From an uncultured Saprospiraceae bacterium (GTDB lineage: Bacteria > Bacteroidota > Bacteroidia > Chitinophagales > Saprospiraceae), in contig CALFUK010000162.1 of assembly GCA_937929945.1 (NCBI GenBank), positions 1-47,802 of the forward strand: a stretch of DNA of 47,802 bases, written 5' to 3'. Both the position numbers and the translations under genes were made by a program. The notes beneath the pieces were generated by a model, which worked only from the letters and a program-made list of their open reading frames with translations, searched no databases and was not told the DNA's origin. Positions 33,833-43,140 of this stretch are shown here, piece after piece (position 1 is the stretch's first letter; the number at the start of each line of letters is the position of its first letter).

Positions 33833-34981
33833 ATGTCGGCAAATATTGCACTAATATCCCCAATAAAGCCTTATTACTCTGAAACTTTTATTCAGGCCCA
33901 CATAGATTTACTTCCTTTCGAAATACATCACTTCCATAGCTTACCGAAAATGGGCTTCTATCCTATTTTTGCCCCGTCAGGCAGAGCACTATTCAGCCAA
34001 ATAAAAGTGATACAGTACATAGAAGGTGCCATAGATATTATCACTGGTCGAAGAGGCATCGGATACTATTTTAGAAAAAAGCCATTCAAAAAGTATTTAC
34101 TAAATCAAAAGATAGAATTAGTCTTCGTGGAGTATGGTCCCACAGGGGTATACGTTATGAATGAATGTAAAGCGACCAATACTCCATTGATAGTCCATTT
34201 TCATGGTCGGGATGCATATCTTTATAAGAACATTAATCTCTATAAGAATAGATACAAGACACTCTTTTCTATTGCCAGCTACGTCATTGCTGTATCATTG
34301 GACATGAAAGATCAGTTAATTCGCTTAGGTTGTCCAAAGGAAAAAGTGATTGTAACTCCATGCGGTCCAAATCCAGCACTATTTTCTTTTGCAGATACCT
34401 CGGCTAATCAAGAGATCATTATTGGCGTAGGTAGATTTTGTGATAAAAAGGCTCCTTTACTAACCATTAAGTCATTTGAAATAGCTTTAAAGCAAAGGCC
34501 ATCTCTTAAGCTTACATTACTGGGGGATGGGCCACTGTTAGAAGAATGCAGAAGCTATGTGAAGCAACGCGACCTAAGCTCACAAATAACGCTGCCCGGA
34601 AGAATCGAACATCAGAAGATACATCAAATGATGTCGAAATCTAAAGCATTCATCCAGCATTCAGTCAGAGCAGCTGATGGAGATTCTGAGGGCATGCCGG
34701 TCTCTGTGGCAGAAGCCATGTTGGTAGGATTGCCTGTCATCGCTACAATTCATGCGGGCATACCCGACGTAGTCATTCATAAAGAAACTGGCTATCTGTC
34801 AGAAGAGAAGGATGTGTCTACGATGGCGGAAGGCATTCTGTGGGTATTCGATGACGAAATTAGAAGACAAGAGTTAGGGCGAAAAGGAAATGAAAGAATC
34901 ACAAATCACTTCTCTATGCAGCACCACATTAATAAATTAACACAAGTCATAAACGAATCCATCAATGAGACATCTTCGTAA
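33833..34981 (+). CDS. GT4-family glycosyltransferase
   Basis: A 382-residue GT-B fold enzyme. The N-terminal acceptor domain has VHFHGRDAY. The C-terminal domain has IIIGVGRFCDKKAP, LTLLGDGPLLEEC, LPGRIEHQKIHQMMSKS and the donor-binding EGMPVSVAEAMLVGLPVIAT with the E-x7-E pair of GT4 enzymes. It would add a sugar from an NDP-sugar to a lipid-linked or nascent polysaccharide at the cytoplasmic membrane face. It is a single gene, and its end overlaps the convergent methyltransferase by 20 bases. Donor and acceptor are not determined. Confidence 0.9.
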   Translation: MSANIALISPIKPYYSETFIQAHIDLLPFEIHHFHSLPKMGFYPIFAPSGRALFSQIKVIQYIEGAIDIITGRRGIGYYFRKKPFKKYLLNQKIELVFVEYGPTGVYVMNECKATNTPLIVHFHGRDAYLYKNINLYKNRYKTLFSIASYVIAVSLDMKDQLIRLGCPKEKVIVTPCGPNPALFSFADTSANQEIIIGVGRFCDKKAPLLTIKSFEIALKQRPSLKLTLLGDGPLLEECRSYVKQRDLSSQITLPGRIEHQKIHQMMSKSKAFIQHSVRAADGDSEGMPVSVAEAMLVGLPVIATIHAGIPDVVIHKETGYLSEEKDVSTMAEGILWVFDDEIRRQELGRKGNERITNHFSMQHHINKLTQVINESINETSS

Positions 34982-35648
34982 TCGCAAAACTTGGATTATC
35001 ATCCATCTCATGCGTGAGATAGCTTAGAGCCCAGTCATGCTGTAAGCAGAAAGAGTTCACTGCCTCCATCACTCCGTACCTGACTACTCCATCCCAGTTA
35101 CCTATAATGTAGTCATGACCAGCGATCACTCCATTTACTTTCATTTTAGGCAATATTAAAGCAAGCTCCTTCTGAGTATTATAAAGTTCGTGATCCGTAT
35201 CAATGTATACGAAGTCAAAATAATTATCTGGGTAATTCGGAATAACATTTGTCGACATCCCTAAGTTCAGTTCTACTTGTCCACTTTCAATCTCTTTAGA
35301 AAATTTAGCCTCTACTTGAGCTTTTAATCCAGTGTGATATCTCTTTGATGACCATATATCGACCAGATGTAATTTTTGAGGTTGGACTATATCCAGAATT
35401 TTTGCAGAAAAGTCCCCTTTATTAACGCCGAACTCCGCTACAACTCCAGCTTTCGAAATCTTATGAAGTAAGCTTGTCCTGTTATCCAGATTTTGACATT
35501 TCTCCAAATGGGCCGCTGTCAGATTGGGCTTAGGATATGCTTTATGTGCTATGGGATTAGCAGACCGTAAAAGTCTTTTTCCTGCTGCCATTTTCAAGCG
35601 TGTCATAAAATTCATACCCAAATGTAAGAAGCTTATCTCCTCAATCAT
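34962..35648 (-). CDS. Class I SAM-dependent methyltransferase
   Basis: A 228-residue protein with the usual SAM-dependent core: VVAEFGVNKGDFSAKIL (motif I), LHLVDIWSSKRYH (motif II), NYFDFVYIDTDHELYNTQKELAL and GVIAGHDYIIGNWDGV. The IDxDH..Y and GHDY blocks belong to the Methyltransf_24 type, often associated with glycan or small-molecule modification. There is no membrane span. It lies tail to tail with the GT4 gene (20-base overlap), closing the polysaccharide region. The substrate is not known. Confidence 0.82.
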   Translation of the reverse strand: MIEEISFLHLGMNFMTRLKMAAGKRLLRSANPIAHKAYPKPNLTAAHLEKCQNLDNRTSLLHKISKAGVVAEFGVNKGDFSAKILDIVQPQKLHLVDIWSSKRYHTGLKAQVEAKFSKEIESGQVELNLGMSTNVIPNYPDNYFDFVYIDTDHELYNTQKELALILPKMKVNGVIAGHDYIIGNWDGVVRYGVMEAVNSFCLQHDWALSYLTHEMDDNPSFAITKMSH

Positions 35649-35732
35649 AAGATCATCCCAAAGAATTTAGAACAAGCTACTTTGGATAGAAAAACTCGTA
35701 TTTGCATTACTTGTAGAAGGACAATACTGGTT

Positions 35733-37631
35733 CTATTTAGGAGAGCTTTGCCACATAATATTCATTATCTTCCAATTACCATCCACCTTCACCAATTGTA
35801 AATAATCAATGCCCCAAACGGCTGTCACCTTCGCCGTGGCTGTGTGACTTTCTATATCCAATATCTCTACTTGTCGAGGGCTTTGATCATTGACTTGGCT
35901 ACCATCTTGATTCCATGAACGGGAGAGCTTTACTAACTGCTGATAAGTCATCATGCTCGGTCCATGCCAGGTATCATCCTCCTGATTATACCACATGCCA
36001 TATTTGCTAAGTTGTGGATCTACAGACCTGATAATCAAACTACTATCAGCTAAGTAAAGACCATCTATATAGTCCATTGCTGCGCTTTGAATCATTTGTT
36101 TTGCATCATCTTTTACTAAAATCGGTTCGCTTAAAATAGCGATCATGGTCTTCACGCCGTCGATGTAATTTCCGATTCTGATGTTTTCATTTGGACTGTG
36201 CTGATTATTATCACGGTTCACCGTCGGTACCGTGACCGCAGGGATTCGAAGCGTATTTACAAATGGAGATATGGGGATACTACCTCCTGATGTGCGCTGC
36301 TTGATAGGGCTCCGTCCATGTGCTTTTGTCAGCGCAGCATCAAGCCAACTCCCTATTTCTGAATCAAAATCAGTCCTGAATGCTTTATAATTATTTTCGG
36401 ATTCAAACTTAATTATCTTATCATTCATTATTCGTTCCCGAGAATTGGGTTTGCGATCGAGGACTAAGTAGCCTTCTTGTTCGATATGATTCTTGATAAG
36501 TCCAATTAATTTCTCCCCGTCAGTCTCCAAGACTAATCTCACATCAAGTTCAGCGATTGCCGTAGATGGAATAATCGTCCGTCTTTCCTCTCCTACCCAT
36601 CCAGATGATAGTCCACGGACATTGAGAGATGGGTATTGGAGTGCTTCCTGATAGCTTGACGCCACACCTTGATCTGCTTTAGCAATGCCCAATTTTAAAT
36701 TTATCTCTGGTTCATGATCTGGTACTGCTGCTAAAATGGCTCTGGTCTGATCTGAAAGGATGATGCCTTCGTAGAATCCGGGGATCGTCACTCTTCCAGT
36801 CTCACTCTTCATACTACTGATGAGCTGAGCTAATCTCACAGCAGGATTAGGACAGTAGTTACCATAATGCCCACTATGCTGAGGAAACACTGGCCCATAC
36901 AGGGTTAACGTGATCGTAGCAATACCTCTAGCGCCAAAGGTCAAAGTTGGCTGATTACTTATGTGCATCGGACCATCAAATATGACCAACATGTCGCTTG
37001 CTAAAGCTTCTTGATGATCGATGACCGCCTGAGGTAGCTTCGGAGAGCCTAACTCTTCTTCAAAATCTAATATCACCTTTAGATTAAAGTTTAGTTGCAT
37101 GCCTTCAGAGGCTAAAGCATCTAATGCAGCTAAAAACATGACCACTGGGCCTTTAGCATCTGAAGTAGACCGAGCAAATATTCTCCACTCAGGATCAACA
37201 TTTTCAGTGCTCAGTGCGCTCCAGACTAAATCGTTATAACCTCCGTCAGGCGCAGGCTCTTTAAGAGTAGCTTCATAGGGATCATCTTGAAACCAATATT
37301 GTGGATCCACAGGTTGGCCATCTACCTGAAGATAAATCAAAACAGTTCGATCTGTGGCTGTATCGGCTCGTCGCTCTGCTAAAAGTAAGGGGACTGATGC
37401 AGTCTCTAATTCTTCCAAAGTGAATCCTCTGGTAGAAAATGCTGTTTTACACCATTCAAGATTGAGCCTTAGATCATCATGCTTATGCGCATCATTCGGC
37501 AGGACTAAAAATTCTTTGAAGCTATCTAAAGATTTTAATGCAAATGATTTCGATAGCTCATCCAACTTTGACGTTTGACAACTTACTGATAATGAAGCCA
37601 ATACCAACAATACTGAACATAGGGTTTTCAT
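35733..37631 (-). CDS. M20-family peptidase-like lipoprotein with C-terminal NTF2-like domain
   Basis: From ATG 37631 (632 residues; a longer frame from 37682 would hide the signal) the product starts with lipoprotein signal MKTLCSVLLVLASLSVSC. An M20 zinc-peptidase domain fills about 25-500. The metal ligand region reads IYLQVDGQP where M20 enzymes usually have YGHYDVQP, so the first zinc His is Gln102. The remaining motifs are kept: SDAKGP, the EEE of DFEEELGSP, FDGP, GGSIPI and NNQHSPNE. From about 511 to the end lies an NTF2/lumazine-binding-like domain (YIDGLYLADSSLI and KVDGNWKIMNIMW). The fold suggests a secreted dipeptidase, but activity is uncertain. Confidence 0.8.
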   Translation of the reverse strand: MKTLCSVLLVLASLSVSCQTSKLDELSKSFALKSLDSFKEFLVLPNDAHKHDDLRLNLEWCKTAFSTRGFTLEELETASVPLLLAERRADTATDRTVLIYLQVDGQPVDPQYWFQDDPYEATLKEPAPDGGYNDLVWSALSTENVDPEWRIFARSTSDAKGPVVMFLAALDALASEGMQLNFNLKVILDFEEELGSPKLPQAVIDHQEALASDMLVIFDGPMHISNQPTLTFGARGIATITLTLYGPVFPQHSGHYGNYCPNPAVRLAQLISSMKSETGRVTIPGFYEGIILSDQTRAILAAVPDHEPEINLKLGIAKADQGVASSYQEALQYPSLNVRGLSSGWVGEERRTIIPSTAIAELDVRLVLETDGEKLIGLIKNHIEQEGYLVLDRKPNSRERIMNDKIIKFESENNYKAFRTDFDSEIGSWLDAALTKAHGRSPIKQRTSGGSIPISPFVNTLRIPAVTVPTVNRDNNQHSPNENIRIGNYIDGVKTMIAILSEPILVKDDAKQMIQSAAMDYIDGLYLADSSLIIRSVDPQLSKYGMWYNQEDDTWHGPSMMTYQQLVKLSRSWNQDGSQVNDQSPRQVEILDIESHTATAKVTAVWGIDYLQLVKVDGNWKIMNIMWQSSPK

Positions 37632-37687
37632 AGTGAATTCAATTTTTATAGTTATTTTTCGGCCATCACGGAATATAAGCACAGTTC

Positions 37688-39073
37688 ATGAAAAAACCTC
37701 AATTAAGCCTCTCGAGTATCATCAACATGAGCATTGGGTTCTTGGGGATACAGATGGGCTTTGCACTGCAAAATGGCAATGCCAGTCGAATCCTGCAATC
37801 CTTTGGAGCAGATGTCCATACGCTGTCTTGGTTCTGGATCGTCGGACCTCTCACAGGCATGATCGTGCAGCCCATCGTAGGCTATTACAGTGATAAGACC
37901 TGGACGAAGCTCGGCCGGCGCAGGCCATACTTTCTGGCGGGAGCGATCCTTTCTGCGATTGGCTTGATCCTCATGCCTAAGTCAGACATGTTCACCTCGC
38001 TGATCCCAGCGCTGTGGGTAGGTGCGGGTATGTTATTCATCATGGATGCTTCTTTTAATATTGCTATGGAACCCTTCAGGGCATTAGTAGCTGATAAGTT
38101 ACCGACTGAGCAGCGCACATTGGGCTTCTCTGTCCAAACGGTCCTCATCGGGATCGGCGCTGTGGTAGGCTCTTGGCTGCCCTATATACTGGCAGAGTGG
38201 TTTGGTGTAGAGAAGAATGTGGTGGACAGTGCTATCCCCCCTAACTTATTTTGGTCATTCGTTATTGGTGCTGGAGGTCTGCTCATGGCCATTGTCTGGA
38301 CTGTCATGACGACCACAGAGTATCCACCGGACGAAGTCGCTCGCTTCGATGATGCTGAGGAAGAGCTCCGAGACACTGACATAGAGCCAAAGAAGGGAAT
38401 TGCCGAAGTCTTGCATGATTTCAAACATATGCCGAAGACCATGAAGCAGCTTGGTGTCGTCCAGTTTTTTTCATGGTTTGCCTTATTTTCCATGTGGGTA
38501 TTCACGACTCCAGCCATAGCGCAGCATGTCTATGGTCTCAGTGCCGATGATCATTCTTCAGAAATGTTTCAGAATGCTGGTAACTGGGTTGGGATCATTT
38601 TCGGTGTCTACAATGCAATATCGGCAGTTTTTGCATTCTTCCTTCCAGTGATAGCTAAGCGGTTTGGGCGCAAGCGCACCCACGCTTTATCATTAGTGTG
38701 TGGAGGCATTGGCCTGATGTCCATCTATTTTGTAAAAGACCCTAACATGCTGCTCTTCTCCATGATCGGCATAGGGATCGCTTGGGCCAGCATTCTCGCT
38801 ATGCCGTACGCGATTTTAGCTGGATCTATTCCTTTAAAGAAAATGGGAATCTACATGGGCTTATTCAATTTTTTCATCACCCTACCTCAGATCGTGAATG
38901 CCATTTTGGGTGGGCCCATGGTGAAATACCTATACGATGGTCGAGCTATATATGCCTTGGTCTTAGCCGGTGTATTTATGATCTTTGGAGCTATCTCAGT
39001 CATTTTTGTAGACGACAGCGATGATAGCTATGCTTCTTCAGCAGTGACCCCCCAATTCGACTCACTAAGCTAA
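37688..39073 (+). CDS. MFS transporter, GPH/SLC45-like (sugar:cation type)
   Basis: A 461-residue inner-membrane protein with about 12 hydrophobic segments. The helix 2-3 loop GYYSDKTWTKLGRRRPYFL is the R.GRRRP signature of SLC45 and GPH disaccharide carriers. The first helices read INMSIGFLGIQMGFALQN and SWFWIVGPLTGMIVQPIVG. These transporters take up maltose, sucrose or related sugars with H+ or Na+. It is divergent from the M20-like gene (56 bases from the chosen start) and 11 bases before rlmH, so it probably shares a transcript with rlmH. The sugar is not identified. Confidence 0.87.
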   Translation: MKKPQLSLSSIINMSIGFLGIQMGFALQNGNASRILQSFGADVHTLSWFWIVGPLTGMIVQPIVGYYSDKTWTKLGRRRPYFLAGAILSAIGLILMPKSDMFTSLIPALWVGAGMLFIMDASFNIAMEPFRALVADKLPTEQRTLGFSVQTVLIGIGAVVGSWLPYILAEWFGVEKNVVDSAIPPNLFWSFVIGAGGLLMAIVWTVMTTTEYPPDEVARFDDAEEELRDTDIEPKKGIAEVLHDFKHMPKTMKQLGVVQFFSWFALFSMWVFTTPAIAQHVYGLSADDHSSEMFQNAGNWVGIIFGVYNAISAVFAFFLPVIAKRFGRKRTHALSLVCGGIGLMSIYFVKDPNMLLFSMIGIGIAWASILAMPYAILAGSIPLKKMGIYMGLFNFFITLPQIVNAILGGPMVKYLYDGRAIYALVLAGVFMIFGAISVIFVDDSDDSYASSAVTPQFDSLS

Positions 39074-39084
39074 ACGATGATCAG

Positions 39085-39558
39085 ATGAAGATTGAATTTT
39101 GGTGCATGAATAAGACCACCTTCCAATACGTAAAGGATGGTATGGCAGAGTATGAAAAACGACTCAAGCACTACACCAGGCTGAATGTAGTCATCATCCC
39201 CAATATCAAGAAGACTAAAAACCTGACAGCAGCTCAGCTCAAGCAAGCTGAAGCCAAGCTCATCTTAGCCAAGCTGGATGCTTCTGATCACCTGATTTTA
39301 TTAGATGAGAAGGGCAAGCAGCTTAGCTCTGCGGAATTTTCATCATTCATCGCAAGCTGTCAATTGGCCAATCATAAAAGCATCGTCTTTCTGATCGGCG
39401 GAGGCTACGGCTTTGACCAAAGTATCTACGTAAGAGCTGGTGTGAAAATCGCACTCTCGCGTATGACCTTCCCGCACGAGTTAGTCAGGATCATCTTTTT
39501 GGAGCAGCTATACCGAGCATTCACCATTCTAAAAGGCGAAAAATACCATCATAAATAA
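39085..39558 (+). CDS. rlmH: 23S rRNA (pseudouridine-1915-N3)-methyltransferase RlmH
   Basis: A SPOUT-fold (trefoil knot) enzyme that methylates pseudouridine 1915 in helix 69 of 23S rRNA, acting on 70S ribosomes. The 157-residue length is standard. Family blocks are LLDEKGKQLSS, the SAM-binding knot FLIGGGYGF, and ALSRMTFPHELVRIIFLEQLYRAF. The C-terminal end GEKYHHK matches the RlmH tail involved in catalysis. It follows the sugar transporter by 11 bases on the same strand and faces the minus-strand receptor gene. Confidence 0.95.
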   Translation: MKIEFWCMNKTTFQYVKDGMAEYEKRLKHYTRLNVVIIPNIKKTKNLTAAQLKQAEAKLILAKLDASDHLILLDEKGKQLSSAEFSSFIASCQLANHKSIVFLIGGGYGFDQSIYVRAGVKIALSRMTFPHELVRIIFLEQLYRAFTILKGEKYHHK

Positions 39559-39575
39559 TGGAGAACGCCAGAGTG

Positions 39576-42215
39576 TCAAAATCTCATATCTAAAGAAAAA
39601 TTGTAAGAAAACGGTAGCCCTTCTCTTTCAAAATAGAATGTCGTCGCAGGAGTATCTGCGTAATTGATGACATGATACGCGAGCAAAGCGTTATCCCGCC
39701 GGTATACATTATTGATATGAAATCCCGCTTGCACCTTAATCTTCTGCAAAGGCAGCTGATAGAATAAATGCAGATCCAGATTATGATAGTCTCTAATCTG
39801 CTGATCAAACCGACTGTCATAAAAGGGAAAATAATCGTCTGATTGATAAAAGTCATTGTACCTCACTTCGATACCCGCCGGTATAGAATACAGCCTTCCA
39901 GTCGCATAGGTCCACTGCGCATTGATGGTAAAAGGTGGCAGGACTAATGACTGAAACAAGGAGACTCGGTGTGGCTGAAAGTAGGGACTTCTGAAAACCT
40001 CTGTGAAATTATCATTGTATCGGACTTCTTCATCGACATGCTGATACGTGGCTATGACCGACGTCCTCTCAGTCTGATAGCTCAGAGATGCTTCCATACC
40101 TTTGATATTCATCTGAGCGAAGGTGAATAAATCTTCGTACCACCTTAGATCAAGCGCCGTGGTCTGCACGTCATTGACTATTTTATGGTAGGCTTCCAGA
40201 TTCACCTCCCAGTTATTTTTCTTGTATCGTATACCCAAGCTTTGTAGATCATTTTTCACTTTTAAGATATACAGGCTCGACTGATCCTGCGTGTTCGCTA
40301 AATAGAAGAAATCATTTTGCGCCTGCAGTGAGATGCCATACAGAAATGAATTAAAAAGCTGATGCGATCGAGAATAATGAGCATGGACCATTAGATCAGA
40401 GCTGAGATCCACTGTCAGATGGACCTTAGGTTCTAACAGGCGGCGGTCTTCTGGTATGAGATCATAGTCAGAGTACCTCAGTCCCGCATTGAGGTGTATA
40501 CGATGAAAGAATCGATGGGTGTACTGGGCGAAGACACTATACTCACGTCCCGAAGTATTGAATCTATTGTTCTCGAGGATTCCGTATTGATCATGATCTA
40601 ATGAATCGAGGCCATTCGCTTCTGCGCTTATCGTCTGCGCCCCCAGGACCAGCTGACCATAAGCAGATTGAAGCCTGATCTGCGCATCTACAGTCTCCTG
40701 TCTCGCCCTGTTATAGATCGTTGACTCTTGGACAAAGGGTATGAGCTTATAGAAGTCTTGATCATACTGACTACTGCTGTAAGCTATACTGGTCTTCAGC
40801 CAATCATTCCAGTCCCGATGATAGGCAGCAGAATACCCCGAATTAGAATTGTAAAAATCACTGTATGGCTCATCGTCTGACCCCACAACGGTAAACTTAT
40901 ATATCAGATCATTGCCCACTGAGATGTAGCTCGCCGTAATCTCATCGCGACTGGTGGGATGAAACTGCATCGATACATTGACATCATTAAACTCAATGCC
41001 AAGCTCTTGATCAAAATCTTCAAAATTGCCAATCTCACGGAAGAAATCTCGATCATTGAGAATGTCTGATTGTTGAAAGACAGCGTCAATGTTATTCTGA
41101 TAAAATCGAGAATCAAACAGCTGATTCTGTGAGAATCGGTAAGCAGCCTTGACTGATAGCTTATCTTCCCACAGCGGGATGGAGATACCTGCATTACTAT
41201 ACAAGAGATTGGTATGAAGATTTACCGAAAAGCTGTCGATGGTATGCTTGTGACTGTTGTACCGCAGCATGCCTGAGGCTTGGCCTGACTCACTCGCATC
41301 GCCTCCATTTTTTGATATTTCTATCTGGCTCACCATGAAGGGGTTCACACTTGACACCTTCCCATACAGCAGACTGGTCTGAAATAGCCTGATGCCGTTC
41401 CATTCCACTCCTACCTGATCTGTAGGGCCGCCTCTGATCTGCAGCTCGGAGACTGACTCTCCCGTATTGAATACGCCTGTCTGCAGCAGAGACATCTCTA
41501 TTACGTCTTGGTACCCACTATTGGAGAGATCTATATCAGCCTTATCCACGACCTCATAGCCCGATGCTATATCAGCAGTGATGATCTGATCTCTGATGAT
41601 GATTTCAGTGAGCTCATGATCTTTCTCCGTGAGCTTGACATCTGGGTCAGACTGCAGTGCGCCATAGCTGATGGACACATCTGCATAGCCTAAGTAAGTG
41701 AAAAGAAACTCCTCTTCTTCTGCATAAAATCCCTCAATGACGTACTCTCCTCGTTGATTAGTCGTCGTCAGATATTGTAAGCCTTCAGAAAGGATCTGCG
41801 CATAGGGCATGAGTTCGCCTGATTCATTGCGGATGGTACCTGTGATGCGCGGCACCGAGAGTCTTTTCTCATCCGAGAGTGGTAGATGACTTAATGCCAC
41901 TACCTTCTCTCCCAGTCTAACATAATCTCGATCTAATACATTGAAGACGACCAGCAGCAGCTCATCATCAGCTCCGGTAGCCGAAAAACTAAACTGACCA
42001 CTTGGCAAAAACTCATGATTGTAATTAATGGTCTGATCCAGGCTAGCTTCTAACTCTTCGAGTACTTCTAAGGCTGTAGCCTCAGAAAATTGCAGTGTAG
42101 TGGTCTCTTGAGCGGAGATCTGCGAGCTGATGAGAAAAAAAATACATATACAAGATAAGCTGTAAATCGAAGATTTACTTCTGCGTAAAAATATATGACT
42201 TAGCTCTTTTCTCAT
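39576..42215 (-). CDS. TonB-dependent receptor with STN signalling domain (FecA-like)
   Basis: An 879-residue outer-membrane receptor. After the signal peptide (SCICIFFLISSQISAQ) comes an STN/secretin-like module (TTTLQFSEATALEVLEELE, about 37-105), then a carboxypeptidase-regulatory domain (ITGTIRNESGELMPYAQI), a plug (about 205-330, with IELSLLQTGV-like and QISKNGGDASE blocks) and a barrel ending FSLDMRF, with the terminal Phe read by BAM. The STN module passes the ligand-bound state to a FecR protein. Its start overlaps the FecR gene by 41 bases. Together with FecR and the ECF sigma it forms a cell-surface signalling unit. The ligand (siderophore, citrate or glycan) is not apparent. Confidence 0.9.
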   Translation of the reverse strand: MRKELSHIFLRRSKSSIYSLSCICIFFLISSQISAQETTTLQFSEATALEVLEELEASLDQTINYNHEFLPSGQFSFSATGADDELLLVVFNVLDRDYVRLGEKVVALSHLPLSDEKRLSVPRITGTIRNESGELMPYAQILSEGLQYLTTTNQRGEYVIEGFYAEEEEFLFTYLGYADVSISYGALQSDPDVKLTEKDHELTEIIIRDQIITADIASGYEVVDKADIDLSNSGYQDVIEMSLLQTGVFNTGESVSELQIRGGPTDQVGVEWNGIRLFQTSLLYGKVSSVNPFMVSQIEISKNGGDASESGQASGMLRYNSHKHTIDSFSVNLHTNLLYSNAGISIPLWEDKLSVKAAYRFSQNQLFDSRFYQNNIDAVFQQSDILNDRDFFREIGNFEDFDQELGIEFNDVNVSMQFHPTSRDEITASYISVGNDLIYKFTVVGSDDEPYSDFYNSNSGYSAAYHRDWNDWLKTSIAYSSSQYDQDFYKLIPFVQESTIYNRARQETVDAQIRLQSAYGQLVLGAQTISAEANGLDSLDHDQYGILENNRFNTSGREYSVFAQYTHRFFHRIHLNAGLRYSDYDLIPEDRRLLEPKVHLTVDLSSDLMVHAHYSRSHQLFNSFLYGISLQAQNDFFYLANTQDQSSLYILKVKNDLQSLGIRYKKNNWEVNLEAYHKIVNDVQTTALDLRWYEDLFTFAQMNIKGMEASLSYQTERTSVIATYQHVDEEVRYNDNFTEVFRSPYFQPHRVSLFQSLVLPPFTINAQWTYATGRLYSIPAGIEVRYNDFYQSDDYFPFYDSRFDQQIRDYHNLDLHLFYQLPLQKIKVQAGFHINNVYRRDNALLAYHVINYADTPATTFYFEREGLPFSYNFSLDMRF

Positions 42216-43107
42216 ATTGTAGGCCCAGCGTGGTCGCTAGATAATCAGCGGTTTTCTCAATATCGTTAATGGGTATAACACCCGTGAACAGGTCAGACTG
42301 ATCAATATCCTTTAAAATTAGCTGATAATCATAAAATCTGGACACATCCCTGATCAAATCTTTAACTGTAATACCGACATATTGTTTTGTTTGGGTCTTC
42401 CAATCGGGAAGCTGACGGTCTATTTTGGATTTTGCTTCTAAATTGTCTTGTCGGATATAGACAGCCTCTTGCGCTGACAGGATGACCTTTTGCCCCTGAG
42501 CAGACTGGACGGAGACTCTACCTTCATAACACTCTACTCTGAGCGTATGGTCGCTGATCTGCCATACATCGAATGCAGTACCCAGTACCGTGATGAGCCC
42601 TGAGGCCGTCTTCACACTGAAAGATTCTCCAGTGGTCACTTGGAAGAATGCCTCACCGGAGAGGGATATCTGTCGGCTTTCTTCGAATCCTTCGTCGTCG
42701 TAGCTGATTCGAGATCCAGGACTGATGAGTGACTGGCTCCCTTCTGAGAAAGCGTACATCATCTCCTCGTGTCCTTCGTTTTTAATCACCGTATCTCGAC
42801 TCGACAGGAATAGATAAGCTGCTATTGCCAATACTACTGCAATCAGAGACCACAATAGATATTTTCTTCGACCTAACCCTGACGATTGCACAGAGCCTGC
42901 TGTATCTGGCTGCTCGATTTCCATCATCAGCTCTAGTGCAGACCATCCGAGCTCAGCTGGCACCACCTCCAGCTCCAGCTGCTCCATGCCTTTGAGTGTC
43001 TCTGAGAGAGCTGCAAGATCATACTCAGACTCCAGGACACGAAGTTCCTCTATTGTGATCGTACGCTGATACCACTTCGATAATAATATGTCTGTTTCGA
43101 TCGCCAT
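42175..43107 (-). CDS. FecR-family anti-sigma factor
   Basis: A 310-residue inner-membrane protein. The cytoplasmic N-terminal part (about 1-85) binds the sigma factor, a single span LWSLIAVVLAIAAYLFLSS (about 88-106) crosses the membrane, and the periplasmic FecR domain follows (ISYDDEGFEESRQISLSGEA, FQVTTGESFSVKTASGLITVLGTAFDVW). The C-terminal 75 residues form a DUF4974-type STN-like module (VKDLIRDVSRFYDYQLIL, LATTLGLQYEKRAKSY), normal for Bacteroidota FecR. It relays the receptor signal to the ECF sigma encoded just upstream, with 33 bases between the genes. Confidence 0.93.
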   Translation of the reverse strand: MAIETDILLSKWYQRTITIEELRVLESEYDLAALSETLKGMEQLELEVVPAELGWSALELMMEIEQPDTAGSVQSSGLGRRKYLLWSLIAVVLAIAAYLFLSSRDTVIKNEGHEEMMYAFSEGSQSLISPGSRISYDDEGFEESRQISLSGEAFFQVTTGESFSVKTASGLITVLGTAFDVWQISDHTLRVECYEGRVSVQSAQGQKVILSAQEAVYIRQDNLEAKSKIDRQLPDWKTQTKQYVGITVKDLIRDVSRFYDYQLILKDIDQSDLFTGVIPINDIEKTADYLATTLGLQYEKRAKSYIFTQK

Positions 43108-43140
43108 TATATGTTTATAACGTACTCATTGGGGTATACC

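Noticed and set aside
37632-37682. Upstream start for the M20-like protein
   Set aside because: It adds a charged stretch in front of a clean lipoprotein signal that begins at 37631.
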